A DNA stretch of 51,315 nt, from contig NZ_JAHFPY010000007.1 in assembly GCF_023266535.1 (NCBI RefSeq), positions 1 to 51,315 of the forward strand, in the 5' to 3' direction. The notes beneath the pieces were generated by a model. That model searched no databases. It was not told the origin of the DNA and saw only the letters and a program-made list of their open reading frames with translations. Below, piece by piece: positions 8,840 to 16,818 of this stretch (positions are counted from its first letter, which is position 1; every line of letters starts with the position of its first letter). A program made the position numbers and the translations under genes. This stretch comes from Sphingomonas sp. (lineage in GTDB: Bacteria; Pseudomonadota; Alphaproteobacteria; Sphingomonadales; Sphingomonadaceae).

Positions 8840-9190
8840 ATGACGCTTCGATCCACACATGAAAAGCCGGTTTACGTTCGCCTCCGGGAAGTGATCGCCG
8901 ATGCGATCCTTGCCGGCCGGTACAGCGACGGCGACCCCCTCCCCTCGGTCCGCGCGCTGGCCGCCGAACAGGGCGCCAACCCGCTGACGGTCGCCAAGGC
9001 CTACCAGGGTTTCCAGGACGAAGGCTTCATTGTCGTGAAGCGCGGAGTCGGCATGTTCGTGGCACCCGGCGCGGCCGCCCGGCTGCGCAGCGCCCAGCGC
9101 GACGATTTCGTCAAGCATGAGTGGCCGGTGATCCGCGACCGCATGGCGCGGCTCGGCATCGACATGAGCGATTTGGTCGCTCAAGCCTAA
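8840..9190 (+). CDS. GntR-family transcriptional regulator (YtrA-type, short)
   Basis: A 116-residue protein. Residues about 8-75 form the GntR winged helix: PVYVRLREVIADAILAGRY, then DPLPSVRALAAEQGANPLTVAKAY, then GFIVVKRGVGMFV. Only a short helical tail follows instead of a large effector domain, which is the YtrA subfamily architecture. Such regulators often control ABC transporters, but none is adjacent. The start is placed at the ATG 8840 because it lies at the expected transcript start with no ribosome-binding site in front. The stop overlaps the convergent acyl-CoA dehydrogenase stop. Confidence 0.85.
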   Translation: MTLRSTHEKPVYVRLREVIADAILAGRYSDGDPLPSVRALAAEQGANPLTVAKAYQGFQDEGFIVVKRGVGMFVAPGAAARLRSAQRDDFVKHEWPVIRDRMARLGIDMSDLVAQA

Positions 9191-10845
9191 GCGAGCGCCT
9201 CCGCCTCGACCGAATAAAGCAGTGCCGCACCGGATTCGGCGGCGGCGGCCAATCCCATCGCTTCGGGCACCACGCTCGCCAGAAAGTAGCTGGCTGCGGC
9301 TGTCACCTGGTCGTCGGCGCCTTCACTGCGCGCCAGGCGCTCGAGCAGCCAACCGACCGTCATCACCGAAACCATGGTCAGGAACGGATAGCTTCCCGCC
9401 AGCCGGTCAACGGGCGGCGAAGCCCGCAGCGTCGCCGCCGCCACCTCGACCGCGTCAGTCAGCGCGACCAGGCGCAAATCCTGAGTTTCCGCTTCGATGT
9501 CGGCAATCAACCCGTCGAGCGCCAGGCCGCCGTCGAGTCCCAGCTTGCGGCCAACCAGGTCCGCGGCCTGGATGCCATTGGTCCCCTCATAGATCGAGGC
9601 AATCCGCGCATCCCTGAGATGCTGGGCGGCGCCGGTCTCCTCGATATAGCCCATGCCGCCATGGACCTGGATGCCGAGGCTGGCGACTTCGATCCCGATA
9701 TCGGTGCACCATGCCTTGACCAGCGGCGTCAGCACCTCGGCTCGAAGCCCGGCACCGGCATCGCCGCGCGCCGCCCGGTCGACCTGGCCGAAGGCATAGT
9801 AGGCTAGCGCCCGCGCGCCCATGGTCAGCGCCCGCATCCGCATCAGCATCCGCCGGACGTCGGGGTGATCGGCGATCGGCACCGGCAGGCGGTTGCGCTG
9901 TCCCTGCTTGCGCTCGATCGCATAGGCCACCGCGCGCTGGGTGGCTCGCTCGGCAATGCCGACACCCTGCAGGCCGACATTCAAGCGCGCATTGTTCATC
10001 ATCGTGAACATCGCCGCCATTCCGCCATTCTCCGGCCCAACCAGCCAGCCGATCGCGCCGTCATGGTCGCCATAGCTCATCACGCAGGTCGGCGAGGCGT
10101 GGATGCCCATCTTGTGCTCGATCGACACGCAGCGCAGGTCGTTGGCGCTGCCGTCGGGCAGCAGCTTGGGCACCAGGAACAGCGATATGCCCCGCGTGCC
10201 CTCCGGCGCGCCGGGTGTGCGCGCGAGGACGAGGTGGACGATGTTGTCGGCTAGGTCATGCTCGCCATAAGTGATGAAGATTTTGGTGCCCTTGATCCGC
10301 CAGCTGCCATCATCATTAGGCTCGGCGCGGGTCTTGAGCGCGCCGACGTCGCTGCCGGCCTGCGGCTCGGTCAGGTTCATCGTCCCCGGCCACTCGCCTG
10401 ACACGATCTTCGGCAGATAGTCGCGCTTGAGCTCGTCAGAGCCATGGCGGTCGAGCGCTTCAATTGCGCCCATCGATAGCACCGGTAGCATTGCGAAGCC
10501 GGTGTTGGCGGCCTGCAAATCGTCCATCAGCGCCGCCGACAGCACGAACGGCAGACCCTGCCCGCCATGTTCCTCGGGCGCCGCGAGGCTCATCCAACCG
10601 CCTTCGACGAAACTGGTCCAGGCCTGCCGGAATCCCGCCGGCATGGACACACAGCCATTGTCCCAGCGCGCCCCGACCGTGTCGCCGACCGTCAATAGCG
10701 GCGCGAACTCGCCTTCGGCCAGCGCCGCGGCGCCTTCCAGCACCGCGTCGACAATCTCGGCATCCGGCCCGCCGTCGAGCTCGTCAATGGCGACAACCGC
10801 GCTCAGGATGAGGCGCTGATTGGATACCGGTGCTCGGTAGGACAT
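9187..10845 (-). CDS. Acyl-CoA dehydrogenase
   Basis: A 552-residue FAD enzyme for alpha,beta-oxidation of an acyl-CoA. The middle-domain signature MNLTEPQAGSDVGALKT and the flavin-site ITYGEHDLADN are present. HGGMGYIEE and YEGTNGIQAADLVGRK in the C-terminal helical domain carry the likely catalytic Glu. The long form, with a C-terminal extension after residue about 440, resembles the DmdC/long-chain group rather than short-chain enzymes of about 380 residues. Substrate chain length cannot be told. The gene is monocistronic, convergent with the GntR gene and divergent from tsaC. Confidence 0.9.
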   Translation of the reverse strand: MSYRAPVSNQRLILSAVVAIDELDGGPDAEIVDAVLEGAAALAEGEFAPLLTVGDTVGARWDNGCVSMPAGFRQAWTSFVEGGWMSLAAPEEHGGQGLPFVLSAALMDDLQAANTGFAMLPVLSMGAIEALDRHGSDELKRDYLPKIVSGEWPGTMNLTEPQAGSDVGALKTRAEPNDDGSWRIKGTKIFITYGEHDLADNIVHLVLARTPGAPEGTRGISLFLVPKLLPDGSANDLRCVSIEHKMGIHASPTCVMSYGDHDGAIGWLVGPENGGMAAMFTMMNNARLNVGLQGVGIAERATQRAVAYAIERKQGQRNRLPVPIADHPDVRRMLMRMRALTMGARALAYYAFGQVDRAARGDAGAGLRAEVLTPLVKAWCTDIGIEVASLGIQVHGGMGYIEETGAAQHLRDARIASIYEGTNGIQAADLVGRKLGLDGGLALDGLIADIEAETQDLRLVALTDAVEVAAATLRASPPVDRLAGSYPFLTMVSVMTVGWLLERLARSEGADDQVTAAASYFLASVVPEAMGLAAAAESGAALLYSVEAEALA

Positions 10846-10891
10846 GGCGGCTCCCTTGATGATGACGCCCTGGCGCTATAGCGGCAGCGCA

Positions 10892-11854
10892 ATGGTCCAG
10901 ACCACCCGCATAATGCCGCTCGATGACGAGGCCATCGCCGAGGCCACCCTGCTGGTGCTTGCCGGCGAGCCGGTCGCGGTACCGACCGAGACGGTCTACG
11001 GCCTCGCCGCCGACGCCACCAATGCCGAGGCAGTGGCGCGGATCTATGCCGCCAAGGGCCGCCCCAGCTTCAACCCGTTGATTGTCCATGTGCCCAATCT
11101 CGAGGCCGCGGAGAGGATCGGCCGCTTTGACGCCCAGGCCCGTGACCTGGCGCTGCAATATTGGCCTGGCCCGCTCACATTGGTCGTGCCGCTGCGCGAG
11201 GATGGCGGGGCGAAGCCTGTCCGGGGGACAGGCGAGCAGCGCCATGGCATTGCTTCGATTGTCACCGCAGGACTTGAGACCATTGCCCTGCGCGTCCCGG
11301 CCCACGCGGCGATGCAGGCGCTGCTCAAAGCATGCGGACGTCCGCTTGCGGCGCCGTCGGCCAATGCCAGCGGCCAGATCAGCCCGACCCGCGCCAGCCA
11401 TGTGCTGGCCTCGCTCGGCGGGCGCATTCCATTGATCATCGATGGCGGCGCCACCCAGCGCGGGATTGAATCGACCATCGTCGCCGCGACCGACGGTTCG
11501 CTGCGCCTGCTGCGGCGCGGTCCGATCGAGATTGAAGCGGCGAAGCAGCTGGCCTCGAAGGCCATCGAGGCCCCAGGTCAGTTGGCCAGCCACTACGCAC
11601 CGATGAAGCCGCTACGGCTCGACGCGACCGCGGCCGAGCCCGGGGAATATCTGATCGGATTTGGCCCGGTGCGGGGCGACGTCTCGCTCAGCGAGCGCGG
11701 CGACCCGGTCGAGGCCGCCGCGCGCCTGTTCGATTTGCTGCATCAGGCCGATGGCGCGCCCGCGGCGCGCATCGCCATCGCCCCGATCCCCGGCGACGGC
11801 ATTGCCGCCGCCATCCGCGACCGGCTCAAAAGGGCCGCGGCGCCGCGAGTCTAG
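10892..11854 (+). CDS. tsaC: L-threonylcarbamoyladenylate synthase (Sua5-type)
   Basis: A 320-residue protein that makes threonylcarbamoyl-AMP for the t6A37 modification of ANN-decoding tRNAs. The YrdC fold shows PTETVYGLAADA, AAKGRP-NPLIVHV, WPGPLTLVV and APSANASGQISPT. Residues from about 215 form the extra C-terminal Sua5 domain. Residues 104-119 (around GGAKPVRGTGEQRHG) are an unusual insert. It is encoded by a perfect 8-bp palindrome with a 3-bp loop, in a loop where relatives are usually shorter. The ATG at 10892 is chosen as the start because it precedes the conserved core by a normal distance. Confidence 0.93.
   Translation: MVQTTRIMPLDDEAIAEATLLVLAGEPVAVPTETVYGLAADATNAEAVARIYAAKGRPSFNPLIVHVPNLEAAERIGRFDAQARDLALQYWPGPLTLVVPLREDGGAKPVRGTGEQRHGIASIVTAGLETIALRVPAHAAMQALLKACGRPLAAPSANASGQISPTRASHVLASLGGRIPLIIDGGATQRGIESTIVAATDGSLRLLRRGPIEIEAAKQLASKAIEAPGQLASHYAPMKPLRLDATAAEPGEYLIGFGPVRGDVSLSERGDPVEAAARLFDLLHQADGAPAARIAIAPIPGDGIAAAIRDRLKRAAAPRV
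11215..11233. repeat. Palindrome inserted inside tsaC
   Basis: GCCTGTCC-GGG-GGACAGGC is a perfect 8-bp inverted repeat with a 3-bp loop, in frame within the coding sequence (residues 108-114 of the protein). It resembles an intergenic palindromic element rather than conserved coding sequence. Confidence 0.65.
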
Positions 11855-11893
11855 CTCACCTCCAACCTGGAATTGACGCCACCAAACTGAGAC

Positions 11894-12529
11894 CTACTTG
11901 GCAGGTGCAACTGGAGCTGGTTGAGGAACCGGGACTGGCGAAGCTACGACCATTGGCGGCGGGGTAGCTGACTGCAGCGCTAGCTGAACGTCCTCATCAA
12001 CAAACCCCTTAACAGCCGAGCCAACCGGTATTTTGGCGCTCGTGCCGGTCATGAAGAAGCCGGCTGGCAGAAACACAATTGCGGAGACGGCGACAGCGCC
12101 GACCCCTCCGGCAACACCCTTGTCATCGAATGCGCCAGTAAGTCGAATCTGACGTCCGTTGACCGTGACATACAGAATCCGTGCTCCGAGATGGCCCGAC
12201 TTGCCCCACATCCCCTTGTTACGGACATCGGTGATTTCGCCAACTTCGGGGCTGCCGACGGGAATGACGGTCACACCTTGCACAATCACAGCTTCGGAAG
12301 TTTCCATTCTGAATCGTTGCCCAACGCGCAGCTTCTTGCCTTGGGTAGTCAGCTCTTCAAGCAGCCGCAAAGGCACTTCCGTGCCGACGCGCAACATGGC
12401 GTTGGTCGTTGCTGGAGCAGGTACCGGCGACGCGGCCGGCACTGGTGCCGTAAACGTCGCGGTTGCTTGTGCGAAAGCACTACTCGTCAGCGACGCGGCG
12501 ATAGCCGCGCCAACAATAAAGTTTTTCAC
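11894..12529 (-). CDS. Secreted protein of unknown function
   Basis: A 211-residue protein with a clear signal peptide (MKNFIVGAAIAASLTSSAFA, cleavage before Gln). The mature part has a Pro/Ala-rich linker, then a conserved-looking beta-rich core (LRVGTEVPLRLLEELTTQGK to TVNGRQIRLTG). A short Gly/Ala/Val hydrophobic stretch (GGVGAVAVSAIVFLPAGFF) follows, and the tail is Pro-rich. I do not recognise a named family with confidence. It stands alone between tsaC (convergent) and msrA. Confidence 0.75.
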   Translation of the reverse strand: MKNFIVGAAIAASLTSSAFAQATATFTAPVPAASPVPAPATTNAMLRVGTEVPLRLLEELTTQGKKLRVGQRFRMETSEAVIVQGVTVIPVGSPEVGEITDVRNKGMWGKSGHLGARILYVTVNGRQIRLTGAFDDKGVAGGVGAVAVSAIVFLPAGFFMTGTSAKIPVGSAVKGFVDEDVQLALQSATPPPMVVASPVPVPQPAPVAPAK

Positions 12530-12588
12530 TTGATCCCCCTCTAATCCCGAACGATTCGGCAGGATCTAGTAGGGGATAGGCAATCTAC

Positions 12589-12606
12589 TCTACAAGCCGT
12601 TGTAGA
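12589..12606 (-). terminator. Possible weak terminator hairpin after msrA
   Basis: TCTACAA-N4-TTGTAGA forms a 7-bp stem beginning 2 bp beyond the msrA stop. There is no following U-tract on the minus strand, so intrinsic termination is doubtful. Confidence 0.3.
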
Positions 12607-12607
12607 C

Positions 12608-13159
12608 TTAGCCGGCTGCCGTTTGCTCCGACTTAACGCGCGCCTGAAAGCTCTTCCTGAGCTTGGCGAGCTTGGGCGGGATGACGGCGATGCAATAAGC
12701 GTTGCTCTGCCCCTCGCCGGCCCAATAGTCCTGGTGGTATTCCTCGGCCGGATACCAATCGCCCATTGGCTCGATGGTTGTCACCACCTTGCCGCCGTAG
12801 CTTTCATTCGCTCGCGCGACCGCTTCCCGCGCCTGGCGATCCTGATCGTTGCTCTGCGGGAAAATCGCCGAACGATATTGGGTGCCGACGTCGTTGCCCT
12901 GGCGGTTGAGCTGGGTCGGGTCGTGAATCGCGAAAAAGATGTCGAGCAAATCGCCATAGTTTAGCTGGTCGGCATCGAAGGTGATGCGGATCGCCTCGGC
13001 ATGGCCGGTGTCGCCGCCGCACACCTGCTTGTAGGTCGGATTGCTAGTGTGGCCGCCGGTATAGCCGCTTTCGACCTTGTTCACGCCGACGACGTCAAGG
13101 AACACCGCTTCGGTGCACCAGAAACATCCGCCCGCCAGTATTGCAATTTGCTCGGCCAT
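12608..13159 (-). CDS. msrA: Peptide-methionine (S)-S-oxide reductase
   Basis: A 183-residue protein. The catalytic motif GGCFWCTEAVF lies at residues 10-20 (active Cys at 12). YTGGHTSNPTYKQVC, GHAEAIRI and the C-terminal EYHQDYW are all family hallmarks. It repairs oxidised methionine in proteins in the cytoplasm using thioredoxin. The start is placed at MAEQIAIL because upstream in-frame sequence does not resemble the family. No msrB is adjacent. Confidence 0.96.
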   Translation of the reverse strand: MAEQIAILAGGCFWCTEAVFLDVVGVNKVESGYTGGHTSNPTYKQVCGGDTGHAEAIRITFDADQLNYGDLLDIFFAIHDPTQLNRQGNDVGTQYRSAIFPQSNDQDRQAREAVARANESYGGKVVTTIEPMGDWYPAEEYHQDYWAGEGQSNAYCIAVIPPKLAKLRKSFQARVKSEQTAAG

Positions 13160-13265
13160 TGCCCGCGCTCCATTTGAGGATGAGAGCAGGAGATATGCAG
13201 CGGACGCGGCTGCTTCAACCAATGCCGATCACGAATTGGACCGATGCCGGATCGGCAACGACGGG

Positions 13266-13973
13266 TCAGCTGTCTCTGACTGAAGCCTTGAGCGTCGCCA
13301 TTTCGAGGCGCTTGCCGATCCATTCCGCCAGCTCCTCGAACTTGAGCGGCTGGTCGAACACGATGCCGGCCTTGCGGTCGGAGAACCAGCGGATCTCGCC
13401 GCGCACCGGGCGCAGGCTTTCCACCACCACGACCACCTTCTTGCCGAGGCAATATTCCTCAATCGGCTCGACCTTCATTCCGCCGAGCGAAATGTCATGG
13501 ACGTCGACCGTGTAATAGCTGTTCTCGAGCTTGACGTTGGCCTTGCAATTGACCTCGAGCCGTGGCGGGCGCGGCCGAAAGCCGTGGCGCGGCTTGCGGC
13601 CGGCCAGCAGCTCGCCGAGATCGATATTCTGGTCGAACTTGAAGCCGGCGGTTCCGTCGCGGATCCAGACCACGGTCGACATGATCTTTTGCGATGAAAG
13701 CTCAATCGAAACCGCTTCGCCGACCGTCACCATGTGACCGACTTCGGCCATCAGCCCGCCTGCCGAAACATTGCGGACGCGGATCAGCTGCTCGCGCTCC
13801 GCACCATCGGTCAGCTTGGCCACCCGCAGCATGGCGATCAACCGCTCGTCCGTACGGCGTTCCGACGGCCTCGGAACGGTCGTGCTCAGCGAGAAAGTGG
13901 TCGACTCGAAGGCGGCATCGTCTTCGCCCAGCGGCCGCTGGGTCTGCTTGCGCCGGATGAGTGAACCAAACAT
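13266..13973 (-). CDS. Protein with two PilZ domains (c-di-GMP binding)
   Basis: A 235-residue protein with two PilZ modules in tandem. The first carries an Arg-rich RRTDER followed by RNVSAGGL. The second has RPRPPR followed by DVHDISLGGMK. These are the RxxxR and (D/N)xSxxG elements that wrap around c-di-GMP. No membrane segment is present, so it is probably a cytosolic effector. The start at 13973 is preferred because GGGAGA lies about 10 nt upstream. It is divergent from the response regulator-EAL pair, which makes this a compact c-di-GMP turnover and sensing locus. Confidence 0.88.
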   Translation of the reverse strand: MFGSLIRRKQTQRPLGEDDAAFESTTFSLSTTVPRPSERRTDERLIAMLRVAKLTDGAEREQLIRVRNVSAGGLMAEVGHMVTVGEAVSIELSSQKIMSTVVWIRDGTAGFKFDQNIDLGELLAGRKPRHGFRPRPPRLEVNCKANVKLENSYYTVDVHDISLGGMKVEPIEEYCLGKKVVVVVESLRPVRGEIRWFSDRKAGIVFDQPLKFEELAEWIGKRLEMATLKASVRDS

Positions 13974-14126
13974 GTGGTGGCGTCTCCCAAAGCGAAGGAA
14001 AATCGCGTCAAACCGGGACATTAGGTGTATTGAGGTTAAAATCCCGTTTCACGCGTTTGACGCCTGTCGAGAAAGCTGATGTGGTTCTTCCTCCTCGGGG
14101 GCGAAAGAGTTGGGAGATCGTCTGGC

Positions 14127-14516
14127 ATGGCTTTGCCGAGGTTGCTGCTGATTGATGACGAGCCGGCGCTGGCCGCGTTCGTGGCCAAGGCGGCTGACCT
14201 GTGCGGCTTCGAACCCGCCATTGCCGACCATGACAGCCAATTTCGCGAGAATTTCCACCAGCAGCGGCCGCAAATGGTCGTGCTCGACCTCGGCATGCCC
14301 GGCATGGACGGGGTCGAATTGCTGCGGTTCCTGGCTGCGGAGGGGTTCGAGGAGCCGGTGCTGATCATTTCGGGCTTCGACCGGCGGGTGCTCGACAGCG
14401 CATTCCGCCTCGGCTCCGCCCTTGGGCTGCAAATGGTCGGGCCGCTGGAAAAGCCGGCCCGGCTCGAAGAGCTTGAGGATATCCTCAACCAGGTGCGGCC
14501 CTCGCTGGTGCCATGA
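14127..14516 (+). CDS. Single-domain response regulator
   Basis: A 129-residue CheY-like receiver domain with no output domain. Acidic pocket residues D10/D11, phospho-acceptor D54 in VVLDLGMPGMDG, the switch Ser in IISG at about 82, and the conserved Lys in LEKPAR (about 109) are all present. The start at 14127 has GGGAG about 10 nt upstream. Its stop overlaps the start of the EAL gene by 4 bp (ATGA). Translational coupling suggests that it controls the phosphodiesterase in trans. No histidine kinase is nearby. Confidence 0.9.
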   Translation: MALPRLLLIDDEPALAAFVAKAADLCGFEPAIADHDSQFRENFHQQRPQMVVLDLGMPGMDGVELLRFLAAEGFEEPVLIISGFDRRVLDSAFRLGSALGLQMVGPLEKPARLEELEDILNQVRPSLVP

Positions 14517-15358
14517 TTTCGCAAGCCGACCTCGGCATGCTCGACGGGCTGGAGCGGGCGCTGATCAATGGCCGGCTGCGCATGGCCTATCAGCCCAAGA
14601 TTTCGCTTTCAGATGGCAGGCTGCGGCGGGTCGAGGCGCTGGTTCGCTGGGACGACCCGGAACTGGGCGCCATTTCCCCTGCCCGCTTCGTGCCGCTGGC
14701 CGAACGGCACGGGCTGATCGACGAGCTGACCCAATGGGGCCTCAGGACCACGCTCCGCCAATGGCTTAGCTGGCGCGAGCAGGGCCTCGACACCTGCCTC
14801 GCCTTCAACATTAGCGCATTGAGCCTCGATCAGCTCGATTTTCCCGACCTGGTCGAGCGCATGTGCCGGGCGCTGGAAGTGCCGACCGACCGGCTGGTGC
14901 TCGAGCTCACCGAAGGCGCGACGCAGCCGCTGGTCAAGCTGATGGACACGCTGACCCGCTTCCGGATCAAGGGCATCGGCCTCGCCATCGACGACTTTGG
15001 CGTCGGCTATTCGACGCTGATGCAGCTCAGGCAGCTGCCGTTCACCGAGCTCAAGATCGACCGTTTCTTCGTCGACGATGCGCCGAGCTCGAAAGACAGC
15101 GCGTTGATCGTCAAGAGCATCATCGACCTGGCCCACGGCCTTGGGCTGACGGTGACCGCGGAAGGTGTCGAGACCGAGCCGCAGCTGTTGCTGCTCCGCG
15201 ACCTCGGCTGCGACGTAGCCCAGGGCTTTTTCATCGCCGAGCCGCTGTCGCCCGACCAGCTGATGCCGTGGCTCGACCAGTTCGAGGAGCGCTGGCACCA
15301 GCTGATCCGCTCCGAACCGCAGCTGCCTTTCAAAGTGCCTCGGCGCTATATGGGCTAG
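14513..15358 (+). CDS. EAL-domain c-di-GMP phosphodiesterase
   Basis: A 281-residue stand-alone EAL domain. Signature residues for catalysis look intact: EALVRW at 41-46, FNISALSL (Asn), LELTEGA (Glu), the metal pair in IDDFGVGYS, LKIDRFFVDD (Lys, Asp), AEGVET (Glu) and AQGFF (Gln). It should hydrolyse c-di-GMP to pGpG. No membrane or PAS segment is fused, so input probably comes from the receiver protein encoded immediately upstream. The 3' end overlaps the convergent ALDH gene by 4 bp. Confidence 0.92.
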   Translation: MISQADLGMLDGLERALINGRLRMAYQPKISLSDGRLRRVEALVRWDDPELGAISPARFVPLAERHGLIDELTQWGLRTTLRQWLSWREQGLDTCLAFNISALSLDQLDFPDLVERMCRALEVPTDRLVLELTEGATQPLVKLMDTLTRFRIKGIGLAIDDFGVGYSTLMQLRQLPFTELKIDRFFVDDAPSSKDSALIVKSIIDLAHGLGLTVTAEGVETEPQLLLLRDLGCDVAQGFFIAEPLSPDQLMPWLDQFEERWHQLIRSEPQLPFKVPRRYMG

Positions 15359-16818
15359 GCGGTAAACTCGATCCCCTGTGCCAGGGGCAGGTCGTTGCCG
15401 TAATTGATGGTGTTGGTCGAGCGGCGCATATAGGCGCGCCAGCTGTCCGAGCCGCTCTCGCGGCCGCCGCCGGTCTCCTTCTCGCCGCCGAACGCGCCGC
15501 CGATTTCCGCGCCCGAGGTGCCGATGTTGACATTGGCGATGCCGCAGTCGGACCCGGCAGCCGATTGGAACAGCTCCGCCTCCTTAAGGTCATTCGTAAA
15601 GATCGCCGAGCTAAGTCCCTGCACAACATCGTTATTCAAGGCGATCGCTTCGACGATGTCGCGGTAGCGCAGGACATAGAGGATCGGCGCGAACGTCTCC
15701 TGGAGGACCATCCCCTCCTGCCGGTCGACCTCGACGATTGCCGGACGGACATAATAACCGCCCGGAACCGCGTCGACGCGCTCCACGTCAGAGAAGGCGC
15801 GGCGCATGCCCTCGAACGCGGCTTCGTCGATTAGCGGGCCAACCAAAGTGCCAGCGTCGCGCGGATCGCCGATTTTCACCCGGCCAAATAGTTCGCGGAG
15901 CCTTGCGACCAGCCCGTCGGCGATCGATTCATGGATGATCAGGCGGCGAAGCGTGGTGCAGCGCTGGCCCGCGGTGCCGGCCGCGGCGAACAGGATCGCC
16001 CGCTCGGCCAGCTTCAGGTCGGCCGTGGGAGCGACGATCATCGCATTGTTGCCGCCAAGTTCGAGCAGCGAGCGACCGAACCGCTGGGCAACGCGCGGGC
16101 CCACTGCCCTGCCCATTGCGGTCGAGCCGGTCGCCGAGAGCAGCGCGATACGCGGATTGTCGACCAAAGCCTCGCCGACCTCGCGGCCGCCCTGGACGCA
16201 TTGGAGGAGGCCCTCAGGCGCATCCCCGAAGCGAGCCAGCGCCCGCTTGGCGAGCGCCATCACCGCCGCGGCGCACAGCGGCGTCTTCTCGCTCGGCTTC
16301 CAGATCACCGGATCGCCGCAGACCAGTGCCAGGGCGGCGTTCCACGCCCACACCGCCACCGGGAAGTTGAAGGCGGTAATGACGCCGACCGGCCCGAGCG
16401 GATGCCATTGCTCGATCATCTTGTGGCTGGGCCGCTCGCTGGCGATGGTCAGGCCATAGAGTTGACGCGACAGGCCGACGGCATAATCGCAGATGTCGAT
16501 CATCTCCTGGACCTCGCCGAGGCCCTCCTGGACGATCTTGCCGGCTTCGAGCGTCACCAGCCGGGCTAGCGGTTCCTTGGCGGCGCGCAATTCCTCGCCG
16601 ATCAGCCGGACCAGCTCGCCGCGCCGGGGCGCGGGAACGGTGCGCCAGGCAAGAAACGCCCGCTGCGCCCGCTCACAGGCGGCCGTGACATCGGCTGCCG
16701 TGGCCTCGGGCACAGTACCGATGGGCTGACCGTCGATCGGGGAATGGCTGGCCAATGTTCCGCTACTCGTCACGCCCAGCCGGGCAAGCAGTTCGCGGGC
16801 TTCGTCGGCGGGGCTCAT
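15355..16818 (-). CDS. amaB: ALDH7-type aldehyde dehydrogenase (aminoadipate-semialdehyde dehydrogenase-like)
   Basis: A 487-residue NAD-dependent aldehyde dehydrogenase. Catalytic Asn is in TAFNFPVAVW (about 151), general-base Glu in LLELGGNN (about 253) and nucleophile Cys in AGQRCTTLRR (about 287). The C-terminal run FGGEKETGGGRESGSDSW and STNTINYGNDLPLAQGI is characteristic of the ALDH7/antiquitin group, which oxidises alpha-aminoadipate semialdehyde (piperideine-6-carboxylate) in lysine catabolism. It is third in a tightly overlapping operon after a racemase and an aminotransferase. The symbol is given by family resemblance; the substrate is inferred. Confidence 0.85.
   Translation of the reverse strand: MSPADEARELLARLGVTSSGTLASHSPIDGQPIGTVPEATAADVTAACERAQRAFLAWRTVPAPRRGELVRLIGEELRAAKEPLARLVTLEAGKIVQEGLGEVQEMIDICDYAVGLSRQLYGLTIASERPSHKMIEQWHPLGPVGVITAFNFPVAVWAWNAALALVCGDPVIWKPSEKTPLCAAAVMALAKRALARFGDAPEGLLQCVQGGREVGEALVDNPRIALLSATGSTAMGRAVGPRVAQRFGRSLLELGGNNAMIVAPTADLKLAERAILFAAAGTAGQRCTTLRRLIIHESIADGLVARLRELFGRVKIGDPRDAGTLVGPLIDEAAFEGMRRAFSDVERVDAVPGGYYVRPAIVEVDRQEGMVLQETFAPILYVLRYRDIVEAIALNNDVVQGLSSAIFTNDLKEAELFQSAAGSDCGIANVNIGTSGAEIGGAFGGEKETGGGRESGSDSWRAYMRRSTNTINYGNDLPLAQGIEFTA

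Noticed and set aside
8063..9184. 373-codon minus-strand open frame
   Set aside because: Antisense to the nitroreductase and GntR genes, both of which have clear family motifs.
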